From an uncultured Flavihumibacter sp. (GTDB lineage Bacteria; Bacteroidota; Bacteroidia; Chitinophagales; Chitinophagaceae): 64,000 nt of DNA. Shown in pieces: positions 50,855 to 59,277 of the stretch (position 1 is its first letter; each line of letters starts with the position of its first letter). The stretch spans positions 61,081 to 125,080 of the forward strand of contig CABHOW010000106.1 in assembly GCA_902168225.1 (NCBI GenBank), written 5' to 3'. Both the position numbers and the translations under genes were made by a program. The notes below the pieces were generated by a model that did not search any database, was not told where the DNA came from, and saw only the letters and a program-made list of their open reading frames with translations.

Positions 50855-51979
50855 ATGGATATATCAGCACTTTATAGAAAAGCCTTAGATTTTGAGTTTT
50901 TATCGGTAGAAGAGGGAATCTATCTTTTTGAGCATGCACCACTGACGGAATTGATGCAAATAGCTCATGAGCTTCGTAAAATACAAGTACCTCATGGAAA
51001 GGTTACCTGGCAGATCGACAGAAATGTAAATACAACCAATGTGTGTATTGCTAACTGTAAGTTTTGTAATTTTTACAGAATTCCGGGGCATGCGGAAGCA
51101 TATATCACAGAAATGCCCGTATACAGAAAAAAGATTGAGGAAACACTTCGCTTTGGAGGTGATCAATTGTTATTGCAAGGTGGGCATCACCCCGATTTGG
51201 GTCTGGATTTTTATACTAATTTGTTCCGGCAATTAAAGCAAGAATACCCCAGCTTAAAACTCCATGCTTTGGGCCCCCCCGAAGTGGCTCATATTGCAAA
51301 ATTGAGTAAGCTATCTCACCACGAAGTATTAAAAGCCTTACAAGAGGCAGGCTTGGATTCCTTGCCTGGAGCGGGTGCGGAGATATTAGTAGATCGGGTT
51401 CGTAGACTGATTTCTAAAGGTAAGTGTGGGGCAGATGAGTGGCTCACTATCATGCACGAGGCACATAAACTCAATATTACTACCAGCGCTACTATGATGT
51501 TTGGACATGTAGAAACCATTGAAGAACGCTTCATCCACCTCGTACGTATTCGTGAAATACAAGCTAAAAAACCTGAGCATGCAAAAGGATTTTTGGCTTT
51601 TATACCCTGGACTTTCCAAGATGTGGATACGCTTCTTACCAGAATTAGGGGGGTACATAACCTTACCACCCCTGAGGAGTATATCAGAATGATTGCTATA
51701 AGTAGAATCATGCTACCTAATATTAAAAATATACAGGCCAGCTGGCTTACTGTGGGAAAACAAACCGCTCAAATATGTTTACAGGCCGGTGCGAATGATT
51801 TTGGAAGTATCATGATCGAGGAAAATGTAGTTAGTGCAGCAGGGGCTCCGCACAGATTTACATATAAAACCATGCAAGATGCTATAAAAGAAGCCGGTTT
51901 TGAGCCTCAACTAAGGAATCAGCAATATGAATGGAGAGAGGTTCCGGCAGGTATTGAAGAGCAAGTGATTAACTACTAA
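50855..51979 (+). CDS. mqnC: Cyclic dehypoxanthinyl futalosine synthase (radical SAM)
   Basis: The 374-residue radical SAM enzyme has its 4Fe-4S cysteines at Cys64, Cys68 and Cys71 (VCIANCKFCNFYR). Further MqnC-type blocks are LLQGGHHPDLGLDFY, LHALGPPEVAHIAK, LPGAGAEILVDRVRR and TSATMMFGHVET. It catalyses cyclisation of dehypoxanthine futalosine in the futalosine route to menaquinone. Menaquinone is the electron donor for alternative complex III encoded in this window. The GTG two codons upstream is an alternative start. MqnE is a related family, but the GAEILVDRVR block and partner motifs favour MqnC. Confidence 0.92.
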   Translation: MDISALYRKALDFEFLSVEEGIYLFEHAPLTELMQIAHELRKIQVPHGKVTWQIDRNVNTTNVCIANCKFCNFYRIPGHAEAYITEMPVYRKKIEETLRFGGDQLLLQGGHHPDLGLDFYTNLFRQLKQEYPSLKLHALGPPEVAHIAKLSKLSHHEVLKALQEAGLDSLPGAGAEILVDRVRRLISKGKCGADEWLTIMHEAHKLNITTSATMMFGHVETIEERFIHLVRIREIQAKKPEHAKGFLAFIPWTFQDVDTLLTRIRGVHNLTTPEEYIRMIAISRIMLPNIKNIQASWLTVGKQTAQICLQAGANDFGSIMIEENVVSAAGAPHRFTYKTMQDAIKEAGFEPQLRNQQYEWREVPAGIEEQVINY

Positions 51980-52027
51980 ATCTCAAAAATCCAATATTCA
52001 GCCAAAAAATTCGTTTTTCTGTTGAAT

Positions 52028-52480
52028 ATGAACATTTTTAAGTCAGTTATTTGTCACGATTACACGGTTATCCGTGCACAAAGGCAGCCGCAATTCAAAA
52101 CCAATGGTGTGCACATGATTGGTGTATGCTGGATCGCTAATACCCTTAGTTTGGTAGGTATTGGTATATTATATTTTTTACTTGCCAAAAGGAAGAACGA
52201 CGTATATGATTTGCTTTTCGAAATCCATTATTGGGAACTAGCGGGCAGAGTTGGTATTATCGTTTTACTCTCTATCATATACCTTATTGCATTTGCAGCC
52301 TATGGCGGAAAAGCTACTTTTTTTCGTATTATTCATGAGTTTATGGAATTAGACCAAGAAGCTCAAATTGCAGTTGCCCGAAAAGGCGGCCGGTATTTCT
52401 ATGGCTCTTTATTAGTATTTGCTGTTGTAGCAGGTATCTTATTTTATTTTGTTAAGCTCGGTGGATACCAACACATCTAA
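52028..52480 (+). CDS. Membrane protein of unknown function
   Basis: I do not recognise this 150-residue protein. It has three hydrophobic helices (about residues 32-53, 73-95 and 125-146), a basic N-terminus with Arg/Gln (TVIRAQRQPQFKTNG) and a cytoplasmic-looking loop between helices 2 and 3 (HEFMELDQEAQIAVARKGG). It lies 48 bp behind mqnC on the same strand and 17 bp before the ECF promoter. It may be cotranscribed with mqnC. The ATG was preferred over a TTG two codons upstream. Confidence 0.65.
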   Translation: MNIFKSVICHDYTVIRAQRQPQFKTNGVHMIGVCWIANTLSLVGIGILYFLLAKRKNDVYDLLFEIHYWELAGRVGIIVLLSIIYLIAFAAYGGKATFFRIIHEFMELDQEAQIAVARKGGRYFYGSLLVFAVVAGILFYFVKLGGYQHI

Positions 52481-52497
52481 AGAATTTTTAGTTTTAC

Positions 52498-52526
52498 TGT
52501 AACAAAACCTCCGTTGAATCGTATAA
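52498..52526 (+). promoter_or_regulatory. Candidate ECF sigma promoter (TGTAACA - 15 nt - CGTATAA)
   Basis: The -35-like TGTAACA (52498-52504) contains the AAC core of ECF promoters, and the -10-like CGTATAA (52520-52526) contains the CGT core. The spacing is 15 nt, with the ECF sigma gene starting 14 nt later. This suggests autoregulation by the sigma factor encoded next. Confidence 0.5.
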
Positions 52527-52540
52527 TAGGGGATTAGCTT

Positions 52541-53026
52541 ATGAACGAACGGGATTACAATAGTTGTGTAAATAATCATGCAGATGGCCTATTTAGGTTC
52601 ATTGTAAAGAACTTGAAGTATGAGGAAGATGCACGAGATATTGTGCAAACTGCATTTGAAAAGCTATGGCGAAATAGAGATCAGGTGGAAACTGCTAAAT
52701 CCAAATCTTATCTATTTACGGTGGCATATAATCAAATGATTGACCACATTCGAAAGCATAAAAGAATACAGTTAACAGATGGCTTTCATGAAAATACGGG
52801 TATTACGCATCAACAGCATGGCAATTTGAAAAAAACATTGATGGATGCCTTAAATACACTCAATGAAACCCAAAGAAGTTTAGTGATGCTGAAAGATTAT
52901 GAAGGGTATAGTTATCAAGAAATCGGGCAAATTATGGATTTAAATGAGAGTCAGGTTAAAGTATACCTGCATAGGGCTAGAATTATTTTAAAAAACTATT
53001 TGGTGAGTCCGGAAAATGTTCGCTAA
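52541..53026 (+). CDS. ECF-type RNA polymerase sigma factor
   Basis: The 161-residue protein has the two sigma regions of ECF factors. Region 2: LFRFIVKNLKYEEDARDIVQ, then AFEKLWRNRDQVETAKSKSYLF. Region 4: LNETQRSLVMLKDYEGYSYQEIGQIMDLNESQVKVYLHRARI. It redirects RNA polymerase to envelope-type promoters. The next gene encodes a membrane protein with the features of its anti-sigma factor, followed by an outer-membrane protein likely in its regulon. An ECF-like promoter lies just in front. Confidence 0.93.
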   Translation: MNERDYNSCVNNHADGLFRFIVKNLKYEEDARDIVQTAFEKLWRNRDQVETAKSKSYLFTVAYNQMIDHIRKHKRIQLTDGFHENTGITHQQHGNLKKTLMDALNTLNETQRSLVMLKDYEGYSYQEIGQIMDLNESQVKVYLHRARIILKNYLVSPENVR

Positions 53027-53027
53027 C

Positions 53028-54092
53028 ATGAGTATTAACAAACATAATTACGAATCTTATTTTCTGCTATTGGTAGATGGGGAGTTGAATGCCCATGAGC
53101 AGGAAGAAGTGATGTTGTTTGTTGATGCAAATCCCGATTTGGCTGTGGAACTTGAAGCTCTATATGCTACCAAACTTCCTGCCGATGATATTTTATTATA
53201 CCCTAACAAACAAGGTTTAATCAAAGAGGTTGGAAATGCTATTTCTTTAGAGAATTATGAGTCTTGGTTCTGTGCTTATGTAGATAAAGAACTTACCCAA
53301 GAAGATGCAGCGGCAGTTGAATTATTTGTACTCCAGCACCCTTCTTTGCAAGAAGAATTTTTGTTACTGCAACAGTCGGTATTACCAATCGAAAATATTG
53401 TTTTTGAAAATAAAGAACTACTATATCGAAAAGAATCAAAACGTGTTGTACTTGTACCTTATATACGCCGAATTGCCATTACAGCTATTTTTATTACCGC
53501 TTTATTTTCTGTTTGGTTTGTTACCAGAAATACGAATACAAATGCAGATACAATAGTTGCCGGTAATACCGGTTCGGGTAATAACGCTACTAAATCTGCT
53601 ATTACTGAGCAATCGGCTTTTACAACTGCCGGTAAAAAAAATAAGGAAGTAAGTGTAACAGAAAATAACCTAGTACGTTCAGTAAATAACAGTATTAATA
53701 AAGAAGAAAAGCAAGATGCAAAAAGAAGCAGTATTAATAATAATGAACAAGAATTAGTACAAGTATCTGTTCCACAAAATAAGGTAGAACAAATTGTTTC
53801 AGAAGGGTTACATACACCTGCTACAAGTATGGAGGCGGTTGGTAATACCCATGAAACAGTGATAGCAAAGACGGAAATAGAACCTCAGGAAACCGAAATA
53901 CATCAACAAGTAGAGAAGGTTTCTTATAAAGAAATAGATACTGACGATAATAATAAGAGTTTATATGTTGGCGCCATTGAAATAAATAAAGACAAGCTTC
54001 GCGGTTTTCTTAGAAAAGCCGGAAGTATTTTCAAATCGAAAGCTAAACAGGAAGAAGATAAAACGGATACTTCTCCACAGCGATTAAAATAA
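53028..54092 (+). CDS. Anti-sigma factor-like single-pass membrane protein
   Basis: The 354-residue protein has a cytoplasmic N-terminal part with two similar segments (YFLLLVDGELNAHEQEEVMLF and FCAYVDKELTQEDAAAVELF), the short helical pattern of anti-sigma domains. One membrane helix (about residues 150-165, RIAITAIFITALFSVWF) and a long Asn/Thr/Glu-rich periplasmic region follow. It would hold the preceding ECF sigma factor at the membrane until a signal arrives. The classic HxxxCxxC zinc motif is absent. The ATG one base after the sigma stop was preferred over the overlapping ATG at 53016. Confidence 0.8.
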   Translation: MSINKHNYESYFLLLVDGELNAHEQEEVMLFVDANPDLAVELEALYATKLPADDILLYPNKQGLIKEVGNAISLENYESWFCAYVDKELTQEDAAAVELFVLQHPSLQEEFLLLQQSVLPIENIVFENKELLYRKESKRVVLVPYIRRIAITAIFITALFSVWFVTRNTNTNADTIVAGNTGSGNNATKSAITEQSAFTTAGKKNKEVSVTENNLVRSVNNSINKEEKQDAKRSSINNNEQELVQVSVPQNKVEQIVSEGLHTPATSMEAVGNTHETVIAKTEIEPQETEIHQQVEKVSYKEIDTDDNNKSLYVGAIEINKDKLRGFLRKAGSIFKSKAKQEEDKTDTSPQRLK

Positions 54093-54101
54093 AAAGATAG
54101 C

Positions 54102-54986
54102 ATGAAAAGGTTACTAAGTACGATGGCAATATTGATTATTGCCCAGCAGGGATTTGCTCAAACAGACAGCACAGCAACAACAACCGATACAGTTAGGGTT
54201 GGTAATTTTCTTATCATAAAGAAAAATAAGACGAGTGAGAGTGGGTCTGATATCGAATCATCCCGTCGAAGAAACTATGATATCAATGCAAGTGTGCATA
54301 GTATTATTAGAAGACCGGCTAAGAAAAAAAATATTAGTACGAACTGGTGGATCTTCGATTTAGGATTTGCTAATTTGAGAGATAATACCGACTATAATTA
54401 TGCACAGGCCGGTTCTTACTTCAAAACGTTTCGCCCTGCCGATGGCCCGGTTAATCAAAATAGTTATCGGTTAAATACGGGTAAAACAAGTAATGTAAAT
54501 ATTTGGTTTTTCATGCAAAAACTAAATGTTAGTAAGCATGTATTGAATTTGAAATACGGACTTGGTTTGGAAATGTACAATTTCAGGTACGATACCAGAT
54601 TGAGTTATAGAAAAGATCCGGTACCGTTTGTATATAACGATTCGATCGGATTTAGTAAGAACAAATTATTTGCATCTTATCTTACCGTTCCATTAATGGT
54701 GAATATCAATACTACACCTGATAAAAGAAAAGGGTTTAGTTTTAGTGCGGGTGTAAGTGCAGGCTATTTAGTGGGTAGCAGAAACAAACAAATTAGCGGT
54801 GAGCGCGGTAAGCAAAAAATTAATGGAAATTTTGAAATGGAACCTTGGCGTTTAGCTGCTATCGGTGAATTAGGAATTGGGCCCGTTCGTTTATACGGAT
54901 CCTATAGCTTGAATAAATTACAGAAAGACGTAACCAGGCTTGAACAGTTCCCTTATGCAATCGGTATACGTTTCAGTAACTGGTAA
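54102..54986 (+). CDS. Outer-membrane beta-barrel protein
   Basis: The 294-residue protein has a signal peptide (ends GFAQ), a Ser/Thr/Arg-rich linker and a C-terminal barrel with alternating strands (TNWWIFDLGFANLRD, LNLKYGLGLEMYNFRY, FSAGVSAGYLVGS, RLYGSYSLNKL) that ends in an aromatic, IGIRFSNW. It resembles the PorT/OmpW-like eight-strand barrels. It is third in the sigma/anti-sigma operon, 9 bp behind, and a terminator follows it. The function is unknown; it may be the sensed or protected envelope component. Confidence 0.8.
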   Translation: MKRLLSTMAILIIAQQGFAQTDSTATTTDTVRVGNFLIIKKNKTSESGSDIESSRRRNYDINASVHSIIRRPAKKKNISTNWWIFDLGFANLRDNTDYNYAQAGSYFKTFRPADGPVNQNSYRLNTGKTSNVNIWFFMQKLNVSKHVLNLKYGLGLEMYNFRYDTRLSYRKDPVPFVYNDSIGFSKNKLFASYLTVPLMVNINTTPDKRKGFSFSAGVSAGYLVGSRNKQISGERGKQKINGNFEMEPWRLAAIGELGIGPVRLYGSYSLNKLQKDVTRLEQFPYAIGIRFSNW

Positions 54987-55010
54987 AATATTTTTTCTCA
55001 TGTTCATAAT

Positions 55011-55039
55011 AGCCCCGCTTTTTTAGGCAGGGCTTTTTT
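55011..55039 (+). terminator. Intrinsic terminator of the ECF operon
   Basis: AGCCCCGC (55011-55018) pairs with GCAGGGCT (55027-55034) with one mismatch, followed by TTTTT. It closes the sigma / anti-sigma / barrel operon. Confidence 0.75.
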
Positions 55040-55118
55040 GTTAACGATTTAAAAATTAACAAGCTGCTACAATCTTTATTAGCCGGTTTCGTTTTAATTT
55101 AGTAGACGCTTAAGATAT

Positions 55119-55658
55119 ATGAATACCCTTCGTTATTCTCTATTTTTGCTGGCTATCACTGCCTTATTTACTTCTTTTCGAAAACCGAAGCGATTAGTTA
55201 CTCATGCAGATAAAGACAGTTATTCTGTGTATATTATCAAAAGCGAATATGCATTAAAAATTTATGACGCTGAAGGGGAATGGATGGCCACTTATCCGGT
55301 TGTTTTTGGGAGTAATGATTTAGGAGATAAAATGATGCAGGGAGATCGTAAAACACCCGAAGGCACTTTTCATATAACAGCAAAAAGAAAGCACCCCAAA
55401 TGGGGGTATTTTATAAGTATTGATTATCCTAATGAGGAAAGTATTGCCAAATTCAATCAAAGAAAAGCAGAAGGGAAGATCCCATATGGTGCTAAAATAG
55501 GTGGAGAGATCGGCATTCATGGTACTTGGCCGAATGAAGACTTTGCGATCGATCAATACCGTAATTGGACCGAAGGTTGTGTGAGCACTAAAAACACTTA
55601 CATTAAGGAGCTGTTTGATCTACTTCCTGTTGGTACGCGCGTTGAGGTTAGGCGATAA
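55119..55658 (+). CDS. L,D-transpeptidase (YkuD domain)
   Basis: The 179-residue protein is exported (hydrophobic start, MNTLRYSLFLLAITALF) and consists of one YkuD domain. The catalytic pair is His134 in GEIGIHGTW and Cys154 in NWTEGCVS, matching the HGx...(S/T)xGC(I/V) signature. It cross-links peptidoglycan through 3-3 bonds or attaches proteins. Its last 39 bp overlap the 3' end of the convergent amidase gene, so the two cell-wall enzymes share a boundary. A terminator precedes it and its own promoter was not identified. Confidence 0.9.
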   Translation: MNTLRYSLFLLAITALFTSFRKPKRLVTHADKDSYSVYIIKSEYALKIYDAEGEWMATYPVVFGSNDLGDKMMQGDRKTPEGTFHITAKRKHPKWGYFISIDYPNEESIAKFNQRKAEGKIPYGAKIGGEIGIHGTWPNEDFAIDQYRNWTEGCVSTKNTYIKELFDLLPVGTRVEVRR

Positions 55659-56816
55659 TGATTTTAACCAATCTGTAATACCCAATTGAATTTTTTGAGC
55701 TACCTGTATATGGAAAGCAGGTTTTACTATTTTTTTCTCATCTTCTTCATTACTCAAAAAAGCAATTTCAACAAGGCAATTCGGGAAATCTGTTGGGGCA
55801 TTGAGTGCAAAATTAAAATGACCAATATTGCCGAATTCAGTGAGCTTGAGCTCGAGCATTCTATTGAGAATAGCTTGGGTAAGTGGGCGATAGCCAATGT
55901 GTTTATAGTAGGTGCTTACACCGTTTATTTCTTCTTTTGCACTTGAGTTTAAATGTAAACTGATTAAAAAATCAGGGTTCTGTTCCTGCAACCAGAGAAT
56001 ACGGTCTTTATTATCAAAGCTAGTATCATTAGTACGCGTCATGATAATTTGCTTCACACCAATTTTCTTCAACGTCTTTTGTAAAGCTTTAGCAAATAAT
56101 AAAGTGTATTCTTTTTCAGCTAATTGCAATTTTACACCTGTTGCACCGCCATTTGTTCCTCCATGTCCGGCGTCAATCGCAATTTTTAATTTTCGGATAT
56201 CAAGAGAGGGTGGTTGCCTTTTTACCTTTACGCTCAAAGCCTTCCCCTTATAGCCTACACTATAACCCCAAAATTGAGGATGTGCCAGTTCAATGGTAAC
56301 CTGCATTACATCGGCTTCGGTTTGATTATAATACACATTTTTAACTTCCTTTAAAGAGCGTAGTTGCGTAACCCAATTGGTATTGCTTTGTACACCAAAA
56401 ATTTCAAGCATAATGCGAGATGGGTTTAGTTCCATCCAAGTACGATAGGGTAGTTTTTCTTCCAGATTGATATTTACATAGTCGAACAAAGAATCACCTT
56501 TCGCTATAAAAGAGCTACTTAAGTAAATATTTTTTTTGATATTTTTTGAAGAGTCGGGCTTGGTAAAAGATTTATCTAAATAGGCAGTGCGGTATTTGGA
56601 TAATTGAATGGTATATTGATCTTTAGTGGAATCTACGATACGCAATAAAACATTCGTATCTATATAACCCATTTTTGTGGCACCTAGCCGATCTTCTCCT
56701 AAACTAAATGCCAGGGCCGGTAACTTACCGCTGCTGCGCAGATAATTGATATTACCTGATTGTCCTTTTACATTCAAAAAACAGCATATGCTAAATACGA
56801 AAATTATAATCTTCAT
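55620..56816 (-). CDS. N-acetylmuramoyl-L-alanine amidase (amidase_3)
   Basis: The 398-residue protein has a signal peptide (MKIIIFVFSICCFLNVKGQ), an AMIN-like beta-rich N-terminal region (about residues 25-195, with MLEIFGVQSNTNWVTQL) and a C-terminal amidase_3 domain. The zinc site is visible in AIDAGHGGTNGG (His), the following AEKEYT (Glu), SLHLNSS (His) and the catalytic Glu in VEIAFLSNEED. It cuts the amide bond between MurNAc and the stem peptide. It ends by overlapping the L,D-transpeptidase gene. A start five codons upstream is possible but less natural. Confidence 0.92.
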   Translation of the reverse strand: MKIIIFVFSICCFLNVKGQSGNINYLRSSGKLPALAFSLGEDRLGATKMGYIDTNVLLRIVDSTKDQYTIQLSKYRTAYLDKSFTKPDSSKNIKKNIYLSSSFIAKGDSLFDYVNINLEEKLPYRTWMELNPSRIMLEIFGVQSNTNWVTQLRSLKEVKNVYYNQTEADVMQVTIELAHPQFWGYSVGYKGKALSVKVKRQPPSLDIRKLKIAIDAGHGGTNGGATGVKLQLAEKEYTLLFAKALQKTLKKIGVKQIIMTRTNDTSFDNKDRILWLQEQNPDFLISLHLNSSAKEEINGVSTYYKHIGYRPLTQAILNRMLELKLTEFGNIGHFNFALNAPTDFPNCLVEIAFLSNEEDEKKIVKPAFHIQVAQKIQLGITDWLKSLSPNLNARTNRK

Positions 56817-56829
56817 GATATGAAGATAC

Positions 56830-56863
56830 AAAAAACCCTCCCTGCGTAGGCGGGGAGGGTTTT
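56830..56863 (-). terminator. Intrinsic terminator of the acyl-CoA dehydrogenase gene
   Basis: Read leftward, AAAACCCTCCC pairs with GGGAGGGTTTT (11 bp, arms at 56853-56863 and 56832-56842) and is followed by a T run. It lies between the dehydrogenase stop and the amidase start and insulates the two genes. Confidence 0.88.
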
Positions 56864-56878
56864 ATAATGGCAAGCGGA

Positions 56879-58669
56879 TCAAAATTTATATCCGTTATCA
56901 GCTATCAGCTGATCGGCGATTCTTCTGCGAGCATCTTTGGTATTAAATGGTTCCACTTTGGTAAAACGCTTTAAACCTATGTGCATCATACGTAACTCAT
57001 CACCATCTGCAAAACTGTTCAATGCATCTTTACCGGCTTTATTGATACGATCTGCAGCGTCATATAAATAAGTACGCATGATATCTGTTTGTAAACTTAC
57101 TGCAGAGGCACCTCTTGTGTTTGCTAATTTTATTACACGTAGCAAAGCACTTTCGGCATGAAATACTTCGATAGCCATATCAGCAATATTCATCAGAATT
57201 TCCTGCTCTTTATCTAACTGCATCATCAGTTTTTGAACGGCAGCACCGGCCACCATTAAAATGGCTTTTTTGAAATTGGCAATCGCCTTTTTTTCTTTTG
57301 CAAATTCACCTTCCTCTTCAGCACCAAAATCAGGGATACTCATTAATTCTTTTTGTACAGCCATGGCTGGTCCCATTAAATCAAGTTTTCCCTTCATAGC
57401 ACGTTTTAACACCATATCAACTGTTAATAAGCGATTGATTTCGTTTGTGCCTTCATATATGCGGTTGATTCTGCTATCGCGATAAGCTTTTGAAATCATG
57501 TACTCATCGCTAAAACCGTTACCACCATGTATTTGAACTCCTTCATCTACAACAAAATCGAGCACTTCGCTACCATACACTTTTAAAATGGCACATTCAA
57601 TGGCATATTCTTCTGCCGCACCCAGTAGGGCTTCTGCAAATGCTTTACCACCGGCTAGTAATTCATGCTCTTTATCATCAATCCATTTTGCTGAGCGGTA
57701 TAGTGCCGATTCGCATACCCACATGCGGATAGCCATTTCTGCAAGCTTATGCTTAATAGCGCCGAATTTTGAAATCGAAATTTTAAATTGCTCACGGGTT
57801 TTAGCATATTGAATAGAAACATCAGCAGCTTTTTTAGATCCACCAAGGGTTGCTGCGCAAAGTTTTAGTCTGCCAATATTTAGAATATTGAAAGCGATAA
57901 CATGACCTTTGCCTATTTCCCCTAAAACATTTTCTACCGGTACTTTGCAATCCTGAAAATACAGTTGAACTGTAGATGAGCCCTTGATACCCATTTTATG
58001 TTCTTCCGGACCTTGTGTAAATCCTTCGGTTCCTCTTTCTATAATAAAACCGGTGAATTTATCGCCATCAATTTTAGCAAATACTGTATACACATCAGCA
58101 AAACCACCGTTGGTAATCCAGCATTTTTGTCCGTTAAGAATATAATATTTTCCATCATCGCTTAGCTTGGCCGTTGTTTTTGCACCTAATGCATCACTTC
58201 CGCTATTGGGTTCTGTTAAACCATAAGCACCTTTCCATTCTCCGCTAGCCAGTTTAGGAATGTATTTTTGTTTTTGCGCTTCGGTACCGAAATATAAAAT
58301 AGGAAGCGATCCAATTCCTGTATGTGCCGCAACAGCTACAGAAAAAGAATGGCCACCGCCAAGCCCTTCATTTACGATAGTAGAAGTGATAAAATCTTTA
58401 CCTAATCCGCCATAAGCTTCGGGGAAAGAAGTTGACAATAATCCTTGTTCGCCGGCTTTCTGCATTAAAGAAGGCATGAGGCCCGGCTCCATTTTATCAA
58501 TTCGGTCAACAATGGGGAGTACCTCAGTTTGTAAAAACTGTTCGCACATATCCATTACCATCGATTGTTCCTCATTGAAGTCTTCCGGAATAAAAGTTTC
58601 AAATGGATTACTTTCTTTTATAATCCACTCACCGCCTTGTAGGGCATTTGCTGTTTTAGTGGTTTCCAT
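56879..58669 (-). CDS. Acyl-CoA dehydrogenase (long C-terminal form)
   Basis: The 596-residue flavoenzyme has the standard N-terminal helical, central beta and C-terminal helical domains. Recognisable parts are AYGGLGKDFITSTIV, GAYGLTEPNSGSDALGAKT (FAD/substrate block), KCWITNGGFADVYTVFAK and RIYEGTNEINRL, which holds the catalytic Glu position. After the family's usual end (about 390 residues), about 170 further helical residues follow, as in the ACAD9/VLCAD-like and Bacteroidota forms. It oxidises acyl-CoA in beta-oxidation. A MarR gene lies immediately upstream on the same strand and may control it. Confidence 0.93.
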   Translation of the reverse strand: METTKTANALQGGEWIIKESNPFETFIPEDFNEEQSMVMDMCEQFLQTEVLPIVDRIDKMEPGLMPSLMQKAGEQGLLSTSFPEAYGGLGKDFITSTIVNEGLGGGHSFSVAVAAHTGIGSLPILYFGTEAQKQKYIPKLASGEWKGAYGLTEPNSGSDALGAKTTAKLSDDGKYYILNGQKCWITNGGFADVYTVFAKIDGDKFTGFIIERGTEGFTQGPEEHKMGIKGSSTVQLYFQDCKVPVENVLGEIGKGHVIAFNILNIGRLKLCAATLGGSKKAADVSIQYAKTREQFKISISKFGAIKHKLAEMAIRMWVCESALYRSAKWIDDKEHELLAGGKAFAEALLGAAEEYAIECAILKVYGSEVLDFVVDEGVQIHGGNGFSDEYMISKAYRDSRINRIYEGTNEINRLLTVDMVLKRAMKGKLDLMGPAMAVQKELMSIPDFGAEEEGEFAKEKKAIANFKKAILMVAGAAVQKLMMQLDKEQEILMNIADMAIEVFHAESALLRVIKLANTRGASAVSLQTDIMRTYLYDAADRINKAGKDALNSFADGDELRMMHIGLKRFTKVEPFNTKDARRRIADQLIADNGYKF

Positions 58670-58723
58670 TATTTTATATTTTAATTAATCTGAAATCTAT
58701 AATCTTCAATCTGTTCCAAGTGT

Positions 58724-58751
58724 CGTCTATCGTCTATCGTCTACCGTCGTC
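58724..58751. repeat. Four tandem 7-nt units (cgtctat type) running into the MarR stop
   Basis: Units cgtctat, cgtctat, cgtctac, cgtcgtc follow directly. The MarR stop codon falls within the first unit, so the last residues of that protein (DDRR) are encoded by the repeat. Similar cgtc-words occur at 11623-11654. Confidence 0.7.
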
Positions 58752-59200
58752 TCCGCTATTCCCATTAAATTATCATATACTCTCTGAAAAACTGATTTTA
58801 CTGTTTCAATCTCATGTTTTTCAACGCCTTCCAAGGCCTCATTCATGGTTTGGTTGGCTAAGTCAATGGTAATATGCTGCAGCTCCAAAGCAGCATCTGT
58901 TAATTGTACCAGGTTTATTCTTCTATCGGTGGGGGAAGCTACTCGCTTCACCAGTTTTTGTTTTTCTAAATTATCTATGAGTCTGGTAATACTGGGTTTA
59001 TCACGGAATGTACGGTTGCAAAGTTCTTGTTGACTCAATCCGTCTTCTTTCCATAAATGATATAAAACACTCCATTGTTCGATGGTTATTTCAAGACCGG
59101 CAGCCCTGAAATTCTTTTGTAAGCGCCGAGCAACAGCTATTGAAGCCATACCATTGATAACACTGTATAGTTCCCCTCTTCTAAAATGGTTGTTTGACAT
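58727..59200 (-). CDS. MarR family transcriptional regulator
   Basis: The 157-residue protein is a MarR-type winged helix: LEITIEQWSVLYHLWKEDGL, SQQELCNRTFRDKPSITRLIDNLEKQKLV, then the wing with conserved DRR (ASPTDRRINLVQLTDA). Helices at the ends form the dimer interface. It likely represses itself and perhaps the downstream acyl-CoA dehydrogenase, responding to a small ligand. The frame runs open to 59254; the ATG at 59200 fits the family length and leaves room for an operator. The final residues derive from a short tandem repeat. Confidence 0.9.
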   Translation of the reverse strand: MSNNHFRRGELYSVINGMASIAVARRLQKNFRAAGLEITIEQWSVLYHLWKEDGLSQQELCNRTFRDKPSITRLIDNLEKQKLVKRVASPTDRRINLVQLTDAALELQHITIDLANQTMNEALEGVEKHEIETVKSVFQRVYDNLMGIAETTVDDRR

Positions 59201-59204
59201 ATAG

Positions 59205-59220
59205 TTAGTTATGCAACTAA
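59205..59220. promoter_or_regulatory. Putative MarR operator (TTAGTT-ATGC-AACTAA)
   Basis: A perfect 6-bp inverted repeat with a 4-nt spacer lies 4 bp in front of the MarR start codon, between the divergent MarR and hydrolase genes. Its shape (TAGTTnnnnAACTA) is like many MarR sites that contain TTGCAT-type centres. Autoregulation is likely but inferred. Confidence 0.5.
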
Positions 59221-59277
59221 TTTCAAAATAAGTTCGTTTCTTTGATACTACCAAGAATAAATCACTAAATTTTTAAA

